DNA from: Crocinitomicaceae bacterium
Lineage (GTDB): Bacteria > Bacteroidota > Bacteroidia > Flavobacteriales_D > Crocinitomicaceae
Length of the DNA stretch: 64,000 nt
Assembly: GCA_018402525.1 (NCBI GenBank)
Contig: JAGYIR010000011.1
Coordinates: 682,001-746,000 of the forward strand
Reading direction: 5' to 3'
Shown here: one piece after another, positions 10,676-21,300 of the stretch
Layout of the letters: every line of letters starts with the position of its first letter
How positions within the stretch are numbered: position 1 is the stretch's first letter
Position numbers and translations under genes: made by a program
The notes under the pieces: generated by a model
Database searches by the model: none
What the model was told of the DNA's origin: nothing
What the model saw: only the letters and a program-made list of their open reading frames with translations

Positions 10676-11194
10676 TTACTTTGTTATCCAATGTAAATTC
10701 CGAGAGTACATGAAAACGAAGATTGCGGATAAAATCAGGTTAAATATGACCACAAAACTTGGAATATTAGCAGGGGAAACATACAAGTAAATACCAGCAA
10801 CTGCTAGTAAATTGTAGACAATATAAAGGTGAAATCCAACTTTAAATCCTTTCCACATTTTAAGTGCAGCGTACAATCCTATACCTACTGTAATTAGTGA
10901 AATAATGGCTGCCATGTAGAAATTATCATTAATTTCTGTCGTCATGCGATCCAGTTTTTCCATCAAGTCTACAAACCCATGCATTCCAGCATCTCTAAGA
11001 CCAGAAATAGACTCAGCATATTGAACCTTCATTTCCAACATTTGTTCTTCTGATTGCTTTCCAGTAATAACCAAATTGAATAAACCAGTAACCAAGTTAG
11101 CACCCGTTGCAATAAAAGTCAGGATACATAAAACCGTTAAAAACTTAGGTCTTGGTTGATTTTCTTTGTTAAGTGCGTCTAAAGTGTCTGTCAT
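10676..11194 (-). CDS. Conserved membrane protein of unknown function, four TM segments
   Basis: The 172-residue protein has a short polar N-terminus and four predicted transmembrane helices, at about 18-40, 92-114, 120-140 and 145-165. A 45-residue, mostly charged segment separates helices 1 and 2. I do not recognise a named family. Its composition and codon use resemble the neighbours, and similar small four-helix proteins are common in Flavobacteriales. It is 39 bases downstream of hutH in the same direction, so it could be co-transcribed with hisS-hutH. No function is proposed. Confidence 0.75.
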   Translation of the reverse strand: MTDTLDALNKENQPRPKFLTVLCILTFIATGANLVTGLFNLVITGKQSEEQMLEMKVQYAESISGLRDAGMHGFVDLMEKLDRMTTEINDNFYMAAIISLITVGIGLYAALKMWKGFKVGFHLYIVYNLLAVAGIYLYVSPANIPSFVVIFNLILSAIFVFMYSRNLHWITK

Positions 11195-11227
11195 GTCAAT
11201 TTGTTTTTAGGTAAAAATAGTAATTTT

Positions 11228-11242
11228 AGAAGTTCAAAGTTC
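11228..11242. repeat. Single GTTCAAAGTT repeat overlapping the hutH stop codon
   Basis: AGAAGTTCAAAGTTC on the plus strand; on the minus strand the TGA of GAACTTTGAACTTC is the hutH stop codon. The repeat therefore supplies the end of the gene. Confidence 0.7.
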
Positions 11243-12715
11243 ATTCATCACAAACCATCTGCTTTTATCAATCAACGGATGCATGTAGCTATCCTCTTTG
11301 ACGAATGTAACGTGTTGACGGTAGCTTTTGCGCAGATTTTCAATGATACCCGAACTCTTCTCTGTCCTGAAATCCATCGCTTGCGCAGCGTTTAGCAATT
11401 CTATCGCTTGAATCGTATAGCAATTTTGAATGATCTTGTACAGCTTTGTCGCTGCATTTGCTCCCATGCTGACATGGTCTTCTTGTCCATTGCTGGAATC
11501 TATCGTATCAACACTTGCAGGTGTGCATAATTGCTTGTTTTGACTCACAATCGAAGCTGCGGTGTATTGTGGAATCATAAATCCCGAGTTCAATCCTGGT
11601 TCAGCGACTAAAAACGCTGGTAATCCGCGCTGACCACCAATTAATTTATACACCCGTCGTTCAGAAATACTTCCTAGTTCAGCCATCGCAATTGCTAAGA
11701 AATCCATCCCTAATGCCAACGGTTGGCCGTGAAAATTTCCTGCGGAAACAACATCGTCTTCTTCGTAAAATACGGTTGGATTATCCGTAACGGCGTTCAT
11801 TTCACGCTCTACAATTTGTGCACAGTAATCGATTGCATCCTTTGAAGCACCATGGACTTGTGGAATGCAACGAAACGAATATGGATCTTGTACATGCGCT
11901 TTTTCACGCACAATCATTTCACTGCCGTTGAGCAATTCTCGCATTTGTTTAGCTGTCTCAATCTGTCCGACTTGATTCCGAATTTCATTCACGTTCGCCT
12001 GAAATGGGTTCAATCGTCCATCGTATGCCTCTAACGACAATGCTCCGATCAAATTGAACTGATTCCAGATTTTAAGACCATTCGACACAGCGTAAGAAGC
12101 ATAAGCACACATAAATTGTGTTCCATTCAGCAAGGCGAGCCCTTCTTTTGAACGCAGCACGATTGGTGCCAAATTGAATTTGGTTAAAAATTCTAAAGAA
12201 GTTACTCTATGGTTATTCATGTATACTTCACCTTCGCCAAGCAATGGAAGCGACAAATGTGCCAATGGAGCTAAATCACCCGAAGCGCCAAGACTTCCTT
12301 GCTGAAAAACAACAGGAAGGATGTTGTTGTTGTACATGAATAATAAACGTTCAACCGTTGCCAATTGTGCGCCAGAATTTCCATGTGATAAGCCAAACGC
12401 CTTCAATAGCAACATGCGCTTTACAATGTGCTGTGGCACTTCTTCCCCTGCTCCACACGCGTGAGAAAGGACTAAGTTTCGTTGCAACTGTTCCAAATCT
12501 GAACGTGAAATCGCAGTATTACACAACGATCCAAATCCTGTGTTGACTCCGTAAATCAGTTGATCAGAGTTTTTCACCTTTTCATCAAGGTAGGCACGGC
12601 ATTTCTCGATTTCCTTCTTCGCGTTTTCTGACAAGCGCACTTCCACATTCGAAGCGAGAATTTCTTCCAATCTTGCCAGGGTAACCCATTCGTTATTTAT
12701 TTCGTGATGCGCCAT
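11234..12715 (-). CDS. hutH: Histidine ammonia-lyase
   Basis: The 493-residue protein converts L-histidine to urocanate and ammonia, the first step of histidine breakdown. GSLGASGDLAPL carries the Ala144-Ser145-Gly146 triad that forms the MIO electrophile. IYGVNTGFGSL near 54-64 holds the active-site tyrosine. VLSHACGAGEE has the His typical of histidine rather than phenylalanine substrates, and SSNGQEDHVSMG has the QED glutamate found in histidine ammonia-lyases, which argues against a tyrosine ammonia-lyase. No hutU, hutI or hutG lies in the window. The gene starts four bases after the hisS stop, so both are probably on one mRNA. Confidence 0.93.
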   Translation of the reverse strand: MAHHEINNEWVTLARLEEILASNVEVRLSENAKKEIEKCRAYLDEKVKNSDQLIYGVNTGFGSLCNTAISRSDLEQLQRNLVLSHACGAGEEVPQHIVKRMLLLKAFGLSHGNSGAQLATVERLLFMYNNNILPVVFQQGSLGASGDLAPLAHLSLPLLGEGEVYMNNHRVTSLEFLTKFNLAPIVLRSKEGLALLNGTQFMCAYASYAVSNGLKIWNQFNLIGALSLEAYDGRLNPFQANVNEIRNQVGQIETAKQMRELLNGSEMIVREKAHVQDPYSFRCIPQVHGASKDAIDYCAQIVEREMNAVTDNPTVFYEEDDVVSAGNFHGQPLALGMDFLAIAMAELGSISERRVYKLIGGQRGLPAFLVAEPGLNSGFMIPQYTAASIVSQNKQLCTPASVDTIDSSNGQEDHVSMGANAATKLYKIIQNCYTIQAIELLNAAQAMDFRTEKSSGIIENLRKSYRQHVTFVKEDSYMHPLIDKSRWFVMNEL

Positions 12716-12719
12716 AATC

Positions 12720-14091
12720 TTACTTCAAATGATTTACTAGTTCAGCCAACGTTACTTCCGTCTGCTCACCAGATTCCATATTTTTTAATTGAATAATTCC
12801 TTTTGAGATTTCATCCTGTCCAACCAGCGCAATGTTCTTAACCCCTCTATCGTTAGCATACTTCATTTGCTTTTTCATCTTGGCATCTGATGGGTAGATC
12901 TCGCTTGAAATTCCAGCTGCACGGGTCTCTTTGACTAGTTTTTGGCAATATTTCGCTTCTTCTGCTCCAAAGTTGATGAACAATAACTCAAGGCGATTAT
13001 CGACCGTTGGCGGGAATAAATCTAATTCGGTCAACACATCATAAATACGATCTGCACCAAAAGAAATTCCAACTCCTGACATGTCCGACATTCCGAAAAT
13101 CCCTGTCAAATCATCGTAGCGACCACCTCCACAAATGCTTCCCATGTTCACACCGTTTGCTTTGACTTCGAAAATCGCTCCTGTGTAATAATTCAGCCCA
13201 CGTGCTAGTGTGACATCAAACTCAATCGTTGCTCGCTTCAATCCAAGTTCATTCACAGTTTTGAATACGTATTCCAGCTCTTCAATTCCTTTCAATCCTA
13301 GCTTCACTCGCATGCTAAAAACGTTTTCATCTGAGCTAATCGACTTTCTGTATCTCCAGCAATCTCGAATAATGGTGTAATCTTCTTTAACGCACTTTCA
13401 GAAATACCTTTTTCCAGCAATTCTTTAGTTACGCCATCAATCCCAATTTTATCAAGTTTGTCGATCGCGACAGTAATTGCAATCAGTTTATCTGTTTCAC
13501 CACTCACCTCTGCTATACCTGATAAGTATCTTTCTATTGTTGATTTTAATCGTGAAATCCGGAATTCCCAAGTTAAAAAGTACCTCATCAAACAATTGTA
13601 CGAAATCTACTTCATAGATGAGGGAATCGCTTCCGACAACGTCTGCATCGCACTGATAAAATTCTTGGTAACGTCCATGTTGCGGTCGATCTGCTCGCCA
13701 AACAGGTTGAATTTGGTAGCGTTTGAATGGAAAGGATAAATCATTCTGGTGTTGCACAACGAAACGAGCAAAAGGAACGGTTAAATCGTAACGCAAGGCC
13801 TTTTCAGCCAATGAATTTGAAAAGCGTGCTAAATTTCCTTCAGCCAAAGCATCTAAATCGGCTTTTTTGACCTTATCTCCAGAATTTAAAATCTTAAAAA
13901 TCAATCGGTCTCCTTCTTCACCGTATTTTCCCAACAATGTTGATGAAAGCTCAAAAGAAGGTGTTTCGATGGGTGAAAATCCATACGTCTCAAACGAACG
14001 TCGAATGGTATCAGAAAATATAGTTTCTTTTAGCTACTTCTGCAGGAAGGAAATCTCTTGTACCTTTTGGTATAGAAGGTTTTTGTGCCAT
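12720..14091 (-). CDS. hisS: Histidyl-tRNA synthetase, reading frame broken at three places
   Basis: Joined across the breaks, this is a complete class II histidyl-tRNA synthetase of about 455 residues: [18 protein letters not shown] at the N-terminus (from ATG 14091), [14 protein letters not shown] (motif 2 region), [36 protein letters not shown] and GGRYDDL (family-specific motifs), and an anticodon-binding domain at the C-terminus (LLFINFGAE onwards). Breaks occur near 14013-14016 (one extra base), near 13520-13526 (one extra base) and between 13299 and 13315 (two extra bases, or one missing; dropping two restores the expected LASSEVGLKG). All conserved segments are intact and the gene is normally essential, so sequence errors are more likely than true inactivation. 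Confidence 0.9.
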
Positions 14092-14110
14092 TTACTCTAG
14101 TTTATGGCGA

Positions 14111-14138
14111 CAAAGATACTAATTAGAGTTGAAAACAA
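14111..14138 (-). promoter_or_regulatory. Possible hisS promoter
   Basis: On the minus strand TTG (14136-14138), 17 bases, then TATCTTTG (14111-14118), 19 bases before the hisS ATG. The -7 box fits TAnnTTTG; the spacing is slightly short. Confidence 0.4.
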
Positions 14139-14175
14139 GATTGGCAACAGAAAAGTGACTTTATGCAGCGTTCGT

Positions 14176-15216
14176 TTACAAAGAATCCTTGCCCAGCCAT
14201 CTTAGCACGTTATCGTACCAAATTTCTTTGGATTCTTGTGGTGTGAGAATATTGGCTTCAACGGCAAAATCGATCACACGACCTGGGTACGAATTTCGCA
14301 CGCCTTCCATTTCTCCCAGTGGATATGGATCGTCTAATCCAGCGACTATTTGGGAGGAACCAACACGAATTTTTAGTAATTGTAGCGTGTACGAATCGTG
14401 AACAAGTGTATCAAAAAACAAATTCTTATGTCCCAGTGAACAACGTGGATCGTTCGCATCCGTAAATAAGTCTGGGCGACCATCGAAACCTTGGAGTCTT
14501 CTTCCATAGTTCGCCTGACCGAGCATACAACCGTGCGCAAAACAGGTACGGATATTCGGAAAACGAGTGACCATATCTTTAAGCGCGAAAAAATGCAAAG
14601 TATCGGCAGTTTGTGCCATCATCCAAACTAAATGAAAGCGCCAATAGGCATCTTTCAGTTTCACCATCTTTTCAGCGTCGTATGGATGAATTTCAATTGC
14701 CAAACCGTAGTGATTAGCCAATTCAAAAATCGGAAGTGTGCTGTCATCGACCACAGAAATCCATTCTTCATCGGCATTCAGAAAATGCGTAGGCAAGCAC
14801 AGCAATGTCATTTTATGTTCGGTCACACAGCGCTCAATTTCTTTCAAGGCATCTTCGACATAACGTGGCTGAACAACAAATCCACACGAAAATTTATCAG
14901 GTCGACGCAATTGAACGCTTGCATTAAAATCGTTTTGCCAGCGAATGGCATCGTATGCATCTTGTCGACTCCAGCCATTGCAGTACAGTTGAGATAGATT
15001 TAACATGACGCCGTGATCGATGTTGTACTTCTCCATCCACTCAATTTTCTCATTAAAGAAAAAACTAGCATCGGTGATTGGTCGTGCCCAGTCGCCTTGT
15101 CTCATAAATTTTTTATCATCATCAATCCAAAACAATTTTTTATCCCGCATAAATTTGGGGATTTCGTTTGGTTCTGGTAGCACGTGTCCATGCCCGTTGA
15201 TTTTAATGTTCTTCAT
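14176..15216 (-). CDS. Amidohydrolase 2 family protein, ACMSD-like
   Basis: From the ATG at 15216 the protein has 346 residues. INGHGHVLPEP at the N-terminus supplies the metal-binding HxH, AIEIHPYD and RTCFAHGCMLGQANYGRR supply further ligands, and GLDDPYPLGEMEG contains the late catalytic aspartate. This arrangement matches 2-amino-3-carboxymuconate-6-semialdehyde decarboxylase (ACMSD), a zinc enzyme of the kynurenine route of tryptophan degradation. The open frame continues 25 codons upstream, but those codons run into the palindromic terminator at 15279, so the internal ATG is preferred. No other kynurenine-pathway gene is in the window, so the exact substrate is not certain. Confidence 0.8.
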   Translation of the reverse strand: MKNIKINGHGHVLPEPNEIPKFMRDKKLFWIDDDKKFMRQGDWARPITDASFFFNEKIEWMEKYNIDHGVMLNLSQLYCNGWSRQDAYDAIRWQNDFNASVQLRRPDKFSCGFVVQPRYVEDALKEIERCVTEHKMTLLCLPTHFLNADEEWISVVDDSTLPIFELANHYGLAIEIHPYDAEKMVKLKDAYWRFHLVWMMAQTADTLHFFALKDMVTRFPNIRTCFAHGCMLGQANYGRRLQGFDGRPDLFTDANDPRCSLGHKNLFFDTLVHDSYTLQLLKIRVGSSQIVAGLDDPYPLGEMEGVRNSYPGRVIDFAVEANILTPQESKEIWYDNVLRWLGKDSL

Positions 15217-15278
15217 GAAGATCTTCCGTTTTAATCGCACTTCAAAAATACGAAAAGCATTGAAAGGACAAGGAGAAA

Positions 15279-15308
15279 CAAAAAAGGGCATTTAAAAAAT
15301 GCCCTTTT
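15279..15308 (-). terminator. Rho-independent terminator after the giant secreted-protein gene
   Basis: A perfect 12-bp stem (AAAAGGGCATTT at 15282-15293, AAATGCCCTTTT at 15297-15308) with a 3-base loop. On the minus strand it is followed by a T-rich run. It lies 18 bases after the stop codon at 15326. Confidence 0.85.
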
Positions 15309-15325
15309 CATACTTACTAAGTTTA

Positions 15326-18300
15326 TTAGTTTTTAACTATTCGTTTTCTGTGAATCGTGTTTTCACTTTCTATTTCCAAATTGTATACGCCATAAGCGTA
15401 CTCAATCATATCAATTTGAATTACGTTTTGATTCACATTTGTTAAATGATCAATTAAACGACCTGCAGCATCAAACACTTTTACTGACTCTATTTTGTAC
15501 GATTCAGAATTGATAGTTACTGCGCCAAACGTTGGATTCGGATACACAGAAATGAAGTCGTTCGCCAAATCATCAATTCCTAAACAATCATCTACTTCTA
15601 TAAATGATGTGACTGTATTCTCACACCCATTTGTATCAGTGTACGTATAAGTTATAGAATGGTATCCAATTCCCGCTGCGTCTGGATCAAAGGATCCCGC
15701 ACTAACTCCAGGGCCAGAATAAACACCTCCAGCTGGAAATCCTTCCGTGAGTGCTACTGCATCATTGTAGATACAGTATTTAGACACCGCCGGTTCAAAT
15801 GTAACCGTTGGAAGAGAATTGACACTAACCGTCAATGGCGCAGAACTAGTTGAACACCCATTTCCATCTGTGTAAGTCACTGTATAGTCATTTGCCGCAT
15901 CAACAGTAATCAATGCACCAGAAGCACCTGTTGACCACATATTTCCTGTCGACTCAGAAGAAGTTAAATCCACAGATTCTCCTTCACAGAAGGTGGTTGG
16001 TCCACTCGCCGTAATCGTTGGTACAGGCGGATTCGGGTTCACAGTTACCTCAATTCCTGATGTTGTCGCAGAACAACCATTACCATCCGTATAAGTCACT
16101 GTATAAATTCCAGCCGTTGAAACGACAGTACTGTTTGTAGTTTCACCATTTGACCAAAGGTTACCAGTAGGTTCAGAAGACGTCAGTACAACATCATTAC
16201 CATCACAAATTGCTGTTGAACCGCTTGTTGTAATAATCGGCGCTGTTGGGCTTGCATTTACCGCAACAGTAACTGGTGCTGAAGTCGCTGAACAGCCATT
16301 ACCCGCAGTATACGTAACCGTGTAAGTTCCTGCAGAGGTAACAGTAATCATTGGAGCTATAGCACTCGTTGACCATAAGTTACCACTCGATTCAGAAGAT
16401 ATCAAATCAACTGATCCACCTGCGCAAATCGTCGTAGGTCCGCTTGTTGTGATTGATGGAGGAGCTGGTGCTGGAAGGATTGTAACTTCAACAGGCGTCC
16501 CATTGGAGAAACATCCATTTCCATCAATGTATATGACATTATAAAATCCTGCTGCACTTACTGTAATCGTCTGTGTCGTTTCTGTGGTTGACCAAACGAT
16601 ACCACTTACATAGGAAGAAGTTAAATCAACCGATTGTCCAGCGCAAATTGCTGTCGGTCCATTTGGAGTGATCACTGGTGCGGCTGGTGTTGGATTAACC
16701 GTTACGTTAACTGCAGTGGAAGTCGCTGAACAACCGTTAGGAGCAGTGTACGTTACGATGTAACTTCCAGACGTTGTAACAGTAATCATCTGAGTTGTTT
16801 GACCTGTTGACCACATAATATTGCTACCTTCCGAAGAAGTCAAGTTAACAGAACCACCTTGACAAAATGTTGTTGACCCACTTGCCGATACTGTCGGTGC
16901 TGCAGGTGTTGGAAGGACCGTAACTTCTATAGGTATACCATTTGAAAAACATCCATTTCCATCCATGTACATTACATTGTAAAAACCACTTGTTGTTGCA
17001 GTAATCGTCTGCGTATTTTCCGTGGTTGACCAAACAATACCTGTTGAATACGAAGATGTAAGATCAACTGATTCCCCAGCGCAGAAGGTAGTTGGACCAC
17101 TTGGCGTGATTACTGGAGCAGGAGGTGTTGGATTCACTGTCACATTAATTGGTGCTGATGTTGCAGAGCAGCCACTTCCATCCGTGTAGGTTACGGAGTA
17201 ACTTCCAGAAGCAGTAACCGATATGATCTGTGTCGTTTCTCCAGTTGACCAAACATTTCCAGTTGCTTCTGAAGAAGTCAAGATTACTGACCCACCTTCA
17301 CAGAACGTCGTTGTTCCACCAGCTGTAATTGTTGGTGCGATTGGAGCAGACGGATCAGTTAAAATTTGACTCAACATGTTCGAAACACAACCAGAACTTT
17401 CCGTGAATGTAATACTGTACGAACCTGCTGCTAACCCAGAAATAGTGTACGGTAAGCTTATCACACCTGAATTTCCAATAGCTGAACCTGTCCAGTCAAC
17501 AACACCTGTTCCTGTTCCAGTTATTTCTATATCACCTGTTGCCGTAGCACAAGCGGAAGGATTACTTACAGTTCCTAAGCCAATTACTGGAATCGGATTC
17601 ACTGTTACATTGGTTGTTGCTGATGTCACTGAACAACCATTTCCATCGGTAAAAGTCACTGAGTAACTTCCTGAATTTGATACCGAGATCATTTGCGTGG
17701 TTTCACCAGTTGACCACAAGTTCCCTGTTGTTTCAGATGATATTAAATCTACTGAACCACCGTCACAAAAAACGGTTGAACCACTTGCTGTGATTACTGG
17801 TTGTGTTGGTGTTGGGTTGACTGTAACATTCGTTATTGTTGAAGCAGCCGAACAACCGTTGCCATCCGTATATGTCACTGAGTAACTTCCTGAATTTGAT
17901 ACCGAGATCATTTGCGTTGTTTCACCAGTTGACCACAAGTTCCCTGTTGTTTCAGATGATATTAAATCTACTGAACCACCGTCACAAAAAACGGTTGAAC
18001 CACTTGCTGTGATTACTGGTTGTGTTGGTGTTGGGTTGACTGTAACATTCGTTATTGTTGAAGCAGCCGAACAACCGTTGCCATCCGTATATGTCACTGA
18101 GTAAGTTCCTGATGTAGTTACCGAAATCATTTGTGTTGTTTCACCAGTCGACCAAAGATTTCCTGTTGCTTGAGACGATGTCAAATCAACCGATCCACCA
18201 GCACAGAATGTGGTCGAACCACTTGGAGTGACGACTGGTGTTGCTGGTATTGGATTCACTGTCACATTCGTTATTGTTGAAGTAGCTGAACAACCGTTAC

Positions 18301-21300
18301 CATCCGTATATGTTACTGAGTATGTTCCTGATGTTGTAACGGAAATCATTTGTGTTGTTTCTCCAGTTGACCAAAGGTTTCCTGTTGCTTGAGACGATGT
18401 CAAATCAACTGATCCGCCAGCACAGAATGTGGTCGAACCACTTGGAGTAACAATAGGCATAGTAGGCGCTGGACTTATCGTAACCGAAACATTCGAAGAA
18501 TTTGAACATGCCCCAGGGGTAGTATACGTAACTGTATATGTTCCAGGGGTAGATGCACTCACATCAATTACTCCTGTTGAAGCATTGATAGATAGTCCTG
18601 CTGTTGAACTAAATGTTCCGCCGCCAAGTCCAGTAATGGTTGGTGTTGGGTCGGCATCATTTACGCAATACGAAGCAGCCGAGTAATTGAACGAAGCATT
18701 ATCAAGTGCGTTGATTGTTACGGTCACATTCGAACTGTTTGGACATGCACCTGCTGTGGTGTAGGTCACTGTATATGTTCCTGGAGTGGATGCACTCACA
18801 TCAATTACTCCTGTTGAAGCATTGATCGAAAGTCCTGCTGTTGAACTAAATGTTCCGCCGCCAAGTCCAGTAATGGTTGGTGTTGGGTCGGCATCATTTA
18901 CACAATACGAAGCAGCCGAGTAATTGAACGAAGCATCGTCAAGTGCGTTGATTGTTACGCTCACATTCGAACTGTTGGAACATGCACCTGCTGTGGTGTA
19001 CGTCACTGTATATGTTCCAGGGGTAGATGCACTCACATCAATTACTCCTGTTGAAGCATTGATAGATAGTCCTGCTGTTGAACTAAATGTTCCGCCGCCA
19101 AGTCCAGTAATGGTTGGTGTTGGGTCGGCATCATTTACGCAATACGAAGCAGCCGAGTAATTGAACGAAGCATTATCAAGTGCGTTGATTGTTACGCTCA
19201 CATTCGAACTGTTTGGACATGCACCTGCTGTGGTGTACGTCACTGCATATGTTCCTGGAGTGGATGCACTCACATCAATTACTCCTGTTGAAGCATTGAT
19301 CGAAAGTCCTGCTGTTGAACTAAATGTTCCGCCGCCAAGTCCAGTAATGGTTGGTGTTGGGTCGGCATCATTTACGCAATACGAAGCAGCCGAGTAATTG
19401 AACGAAGCATTATCAAGTGCGTTGATTGTTACACTCACATTCGAACTGTTGGAACATGCACCTGCTGTGGTGTACGTCACTGTATATGTTCCTGGAGTGG
19501 ATGCACTCACATCAATTACTCCTGTTGAAGCATTGATCGAAAGTCCTGCTGTTGAACTAAATGTTCCGCCGCCAAGTCCAGTAATGGTTGGTGTTGGGTC
19601 GGCATCATTTACACAATACGAAGCAGCCGAGTAATTGAACGAAGCATCGTCAAGTGCGTTGATTGTTACCGTTTGATTAGAAACGTCAGCTCCAAAATTG
19701 ATGCTCAATGAGACATTTTTCACTCCTCCAGAAGCATAAGTTACATTGTGAGGACCAACTCCACTCGCTGAAGCTGGAGTAGCTCCTACTCCGAAATCCC
19801 AATCCCAAGATGTAGCTCCTATCGATGCATCTGTAAAAGTTACAACTTCGTTGATGCAAGCTGGATCTGGAGCAGAAGAAAAATCGGCAGTAGCAGTTGA
19901 AATTACTCCTGTTAAATTAATATTATCTAGATAAAGGTACTGACCATATCCAGAGACACATCTAAACAAGATGTCCACTTTAGGTGATCCAATAAATGCT
20001 GAAAGATCAATGGTTTCAGGTCTCCATGTTGCTGGATTCGTATATCCAGCAGTCTGATCCGGGTCCGTAGCTAGTACAGTTCCAGCCTGTGAAAATACAG
20101 TCGTGTAGGTTTGTCCACAATCATCAGAAACCAATACATCTAGTTGATCGAAAAAAGTACCGTCATAGCGTGCATATGCCACATCAAATTGTAATTGTGC
20201 TGATGTTAAACCTGTAAAATCTGCTGCCGGTAAAATTAAATCATCTTGTGATCCTGCAGGATTTGGTGCATTAAAGTTATCAATTACAGCTGAGTTTCCT
20301 GCCGTTGGTGCAGTCCCCTGAGTTCCATTCCTCACCCAAGTCTGTGTAGTACCGCCATTCACAACCGTCCATCCAGCAGGAGGGAAAGTAGGATTAACAA
20401 ATCCTTCAGAAATTGGCAGACCTACAGAGCCGCCCGTTGAAATGACCGTTATAATTCCAGATTGCACCTCAGTATCAGAACCAAATGCATTGGTAACCTC
20501 CAGTTCTGCCCCGAAACTTCCAGCAGTCGGATATGTCACAACGTGTGGACCTGCACCTGATGCTGTTGCGGGTACTCCACCTGTAAATGTCCAATCCCAA
20601 GAAGAGGCACCAGATGATGCATCTGTGTATGTCACTGTAGAACCTTGGCAAATAGTAGTAGGATCAACTGTAAATCCAGCTGTTGGAGGCGAGGTATTCG
20701 TTTGTCCATTCAATTGAAAATTGTACACACCTTCATCACAATCATTTGTTACAAAAGAAACATTTCCTGTAAATGAACCAGCTGTCGCAGCGTCAAAGTC
20801 GATACTGAACGTTGTTGTACCACCGGGAGGAACTGTAGTCGTTCCGAACGAGGAGTTCAACGAAAATTCTGGGTCACCAGTCACAGAAATTGGAGGCGTT
20901 AGAACTAAGTTAGTTGTACCTGTATTTTCAATTGTAAAGACCGCCGTGGCTGTTGACCCCAATGCAACTGTTCCAAAATCATAGGCTCCACCATCTAAGA
21001 CATCGTTTCCAGAAATTACAACATTTATTTCGCCTGGAGTAATAGCATTAAATTCAACGTTATCCACATACAAGTTACCGCCATTCCCAGCGTTTGTTGC
21101 TCTAAATCTAAACTGAACATTCTGAGAAGTTCCTGTCACGAATGGCATTAAGTTCACAATTTCATTTCTCCACTGTCCTGCTGCGGTGGGTATGTAATAT
21201 GCATTTACCGCAGGGGTTGTCGCGAGCGGGTTGGGTCCCACGTCACCACTCTTATCATAAATCGGAGTTGGTGACCAAGTATTTCCACAATCTAATGACA

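Noticed and set aside
11234-12715. Tyrosine or phenylalanine ammonia-lyase
   Set aside because: The SHACG and QEDH motifs fit histidine as substrate rather than aromatic amino acids.
13299-14016. Programmed ribosomal frameshifting in hisS
   Set aside because: No slippery heptamer plus downstream structure at the sites, and three breaks in one essential gene are better explained as sequence errors.
18480-19664. Regular repeats taken for a CRISPR array
   Set aside because: Units are 237 bases, code for 79 residues, have no unique spacers, and no cas genes are near.
17376-20984. Many plus-strand open frames across the giant gene, including three of exactly 78 codons in the repeats
   Set aside because: They lie on the opposite strand of the minus-strand secreted-protein gene, reflect its repeat structure, and have no family resemblance.
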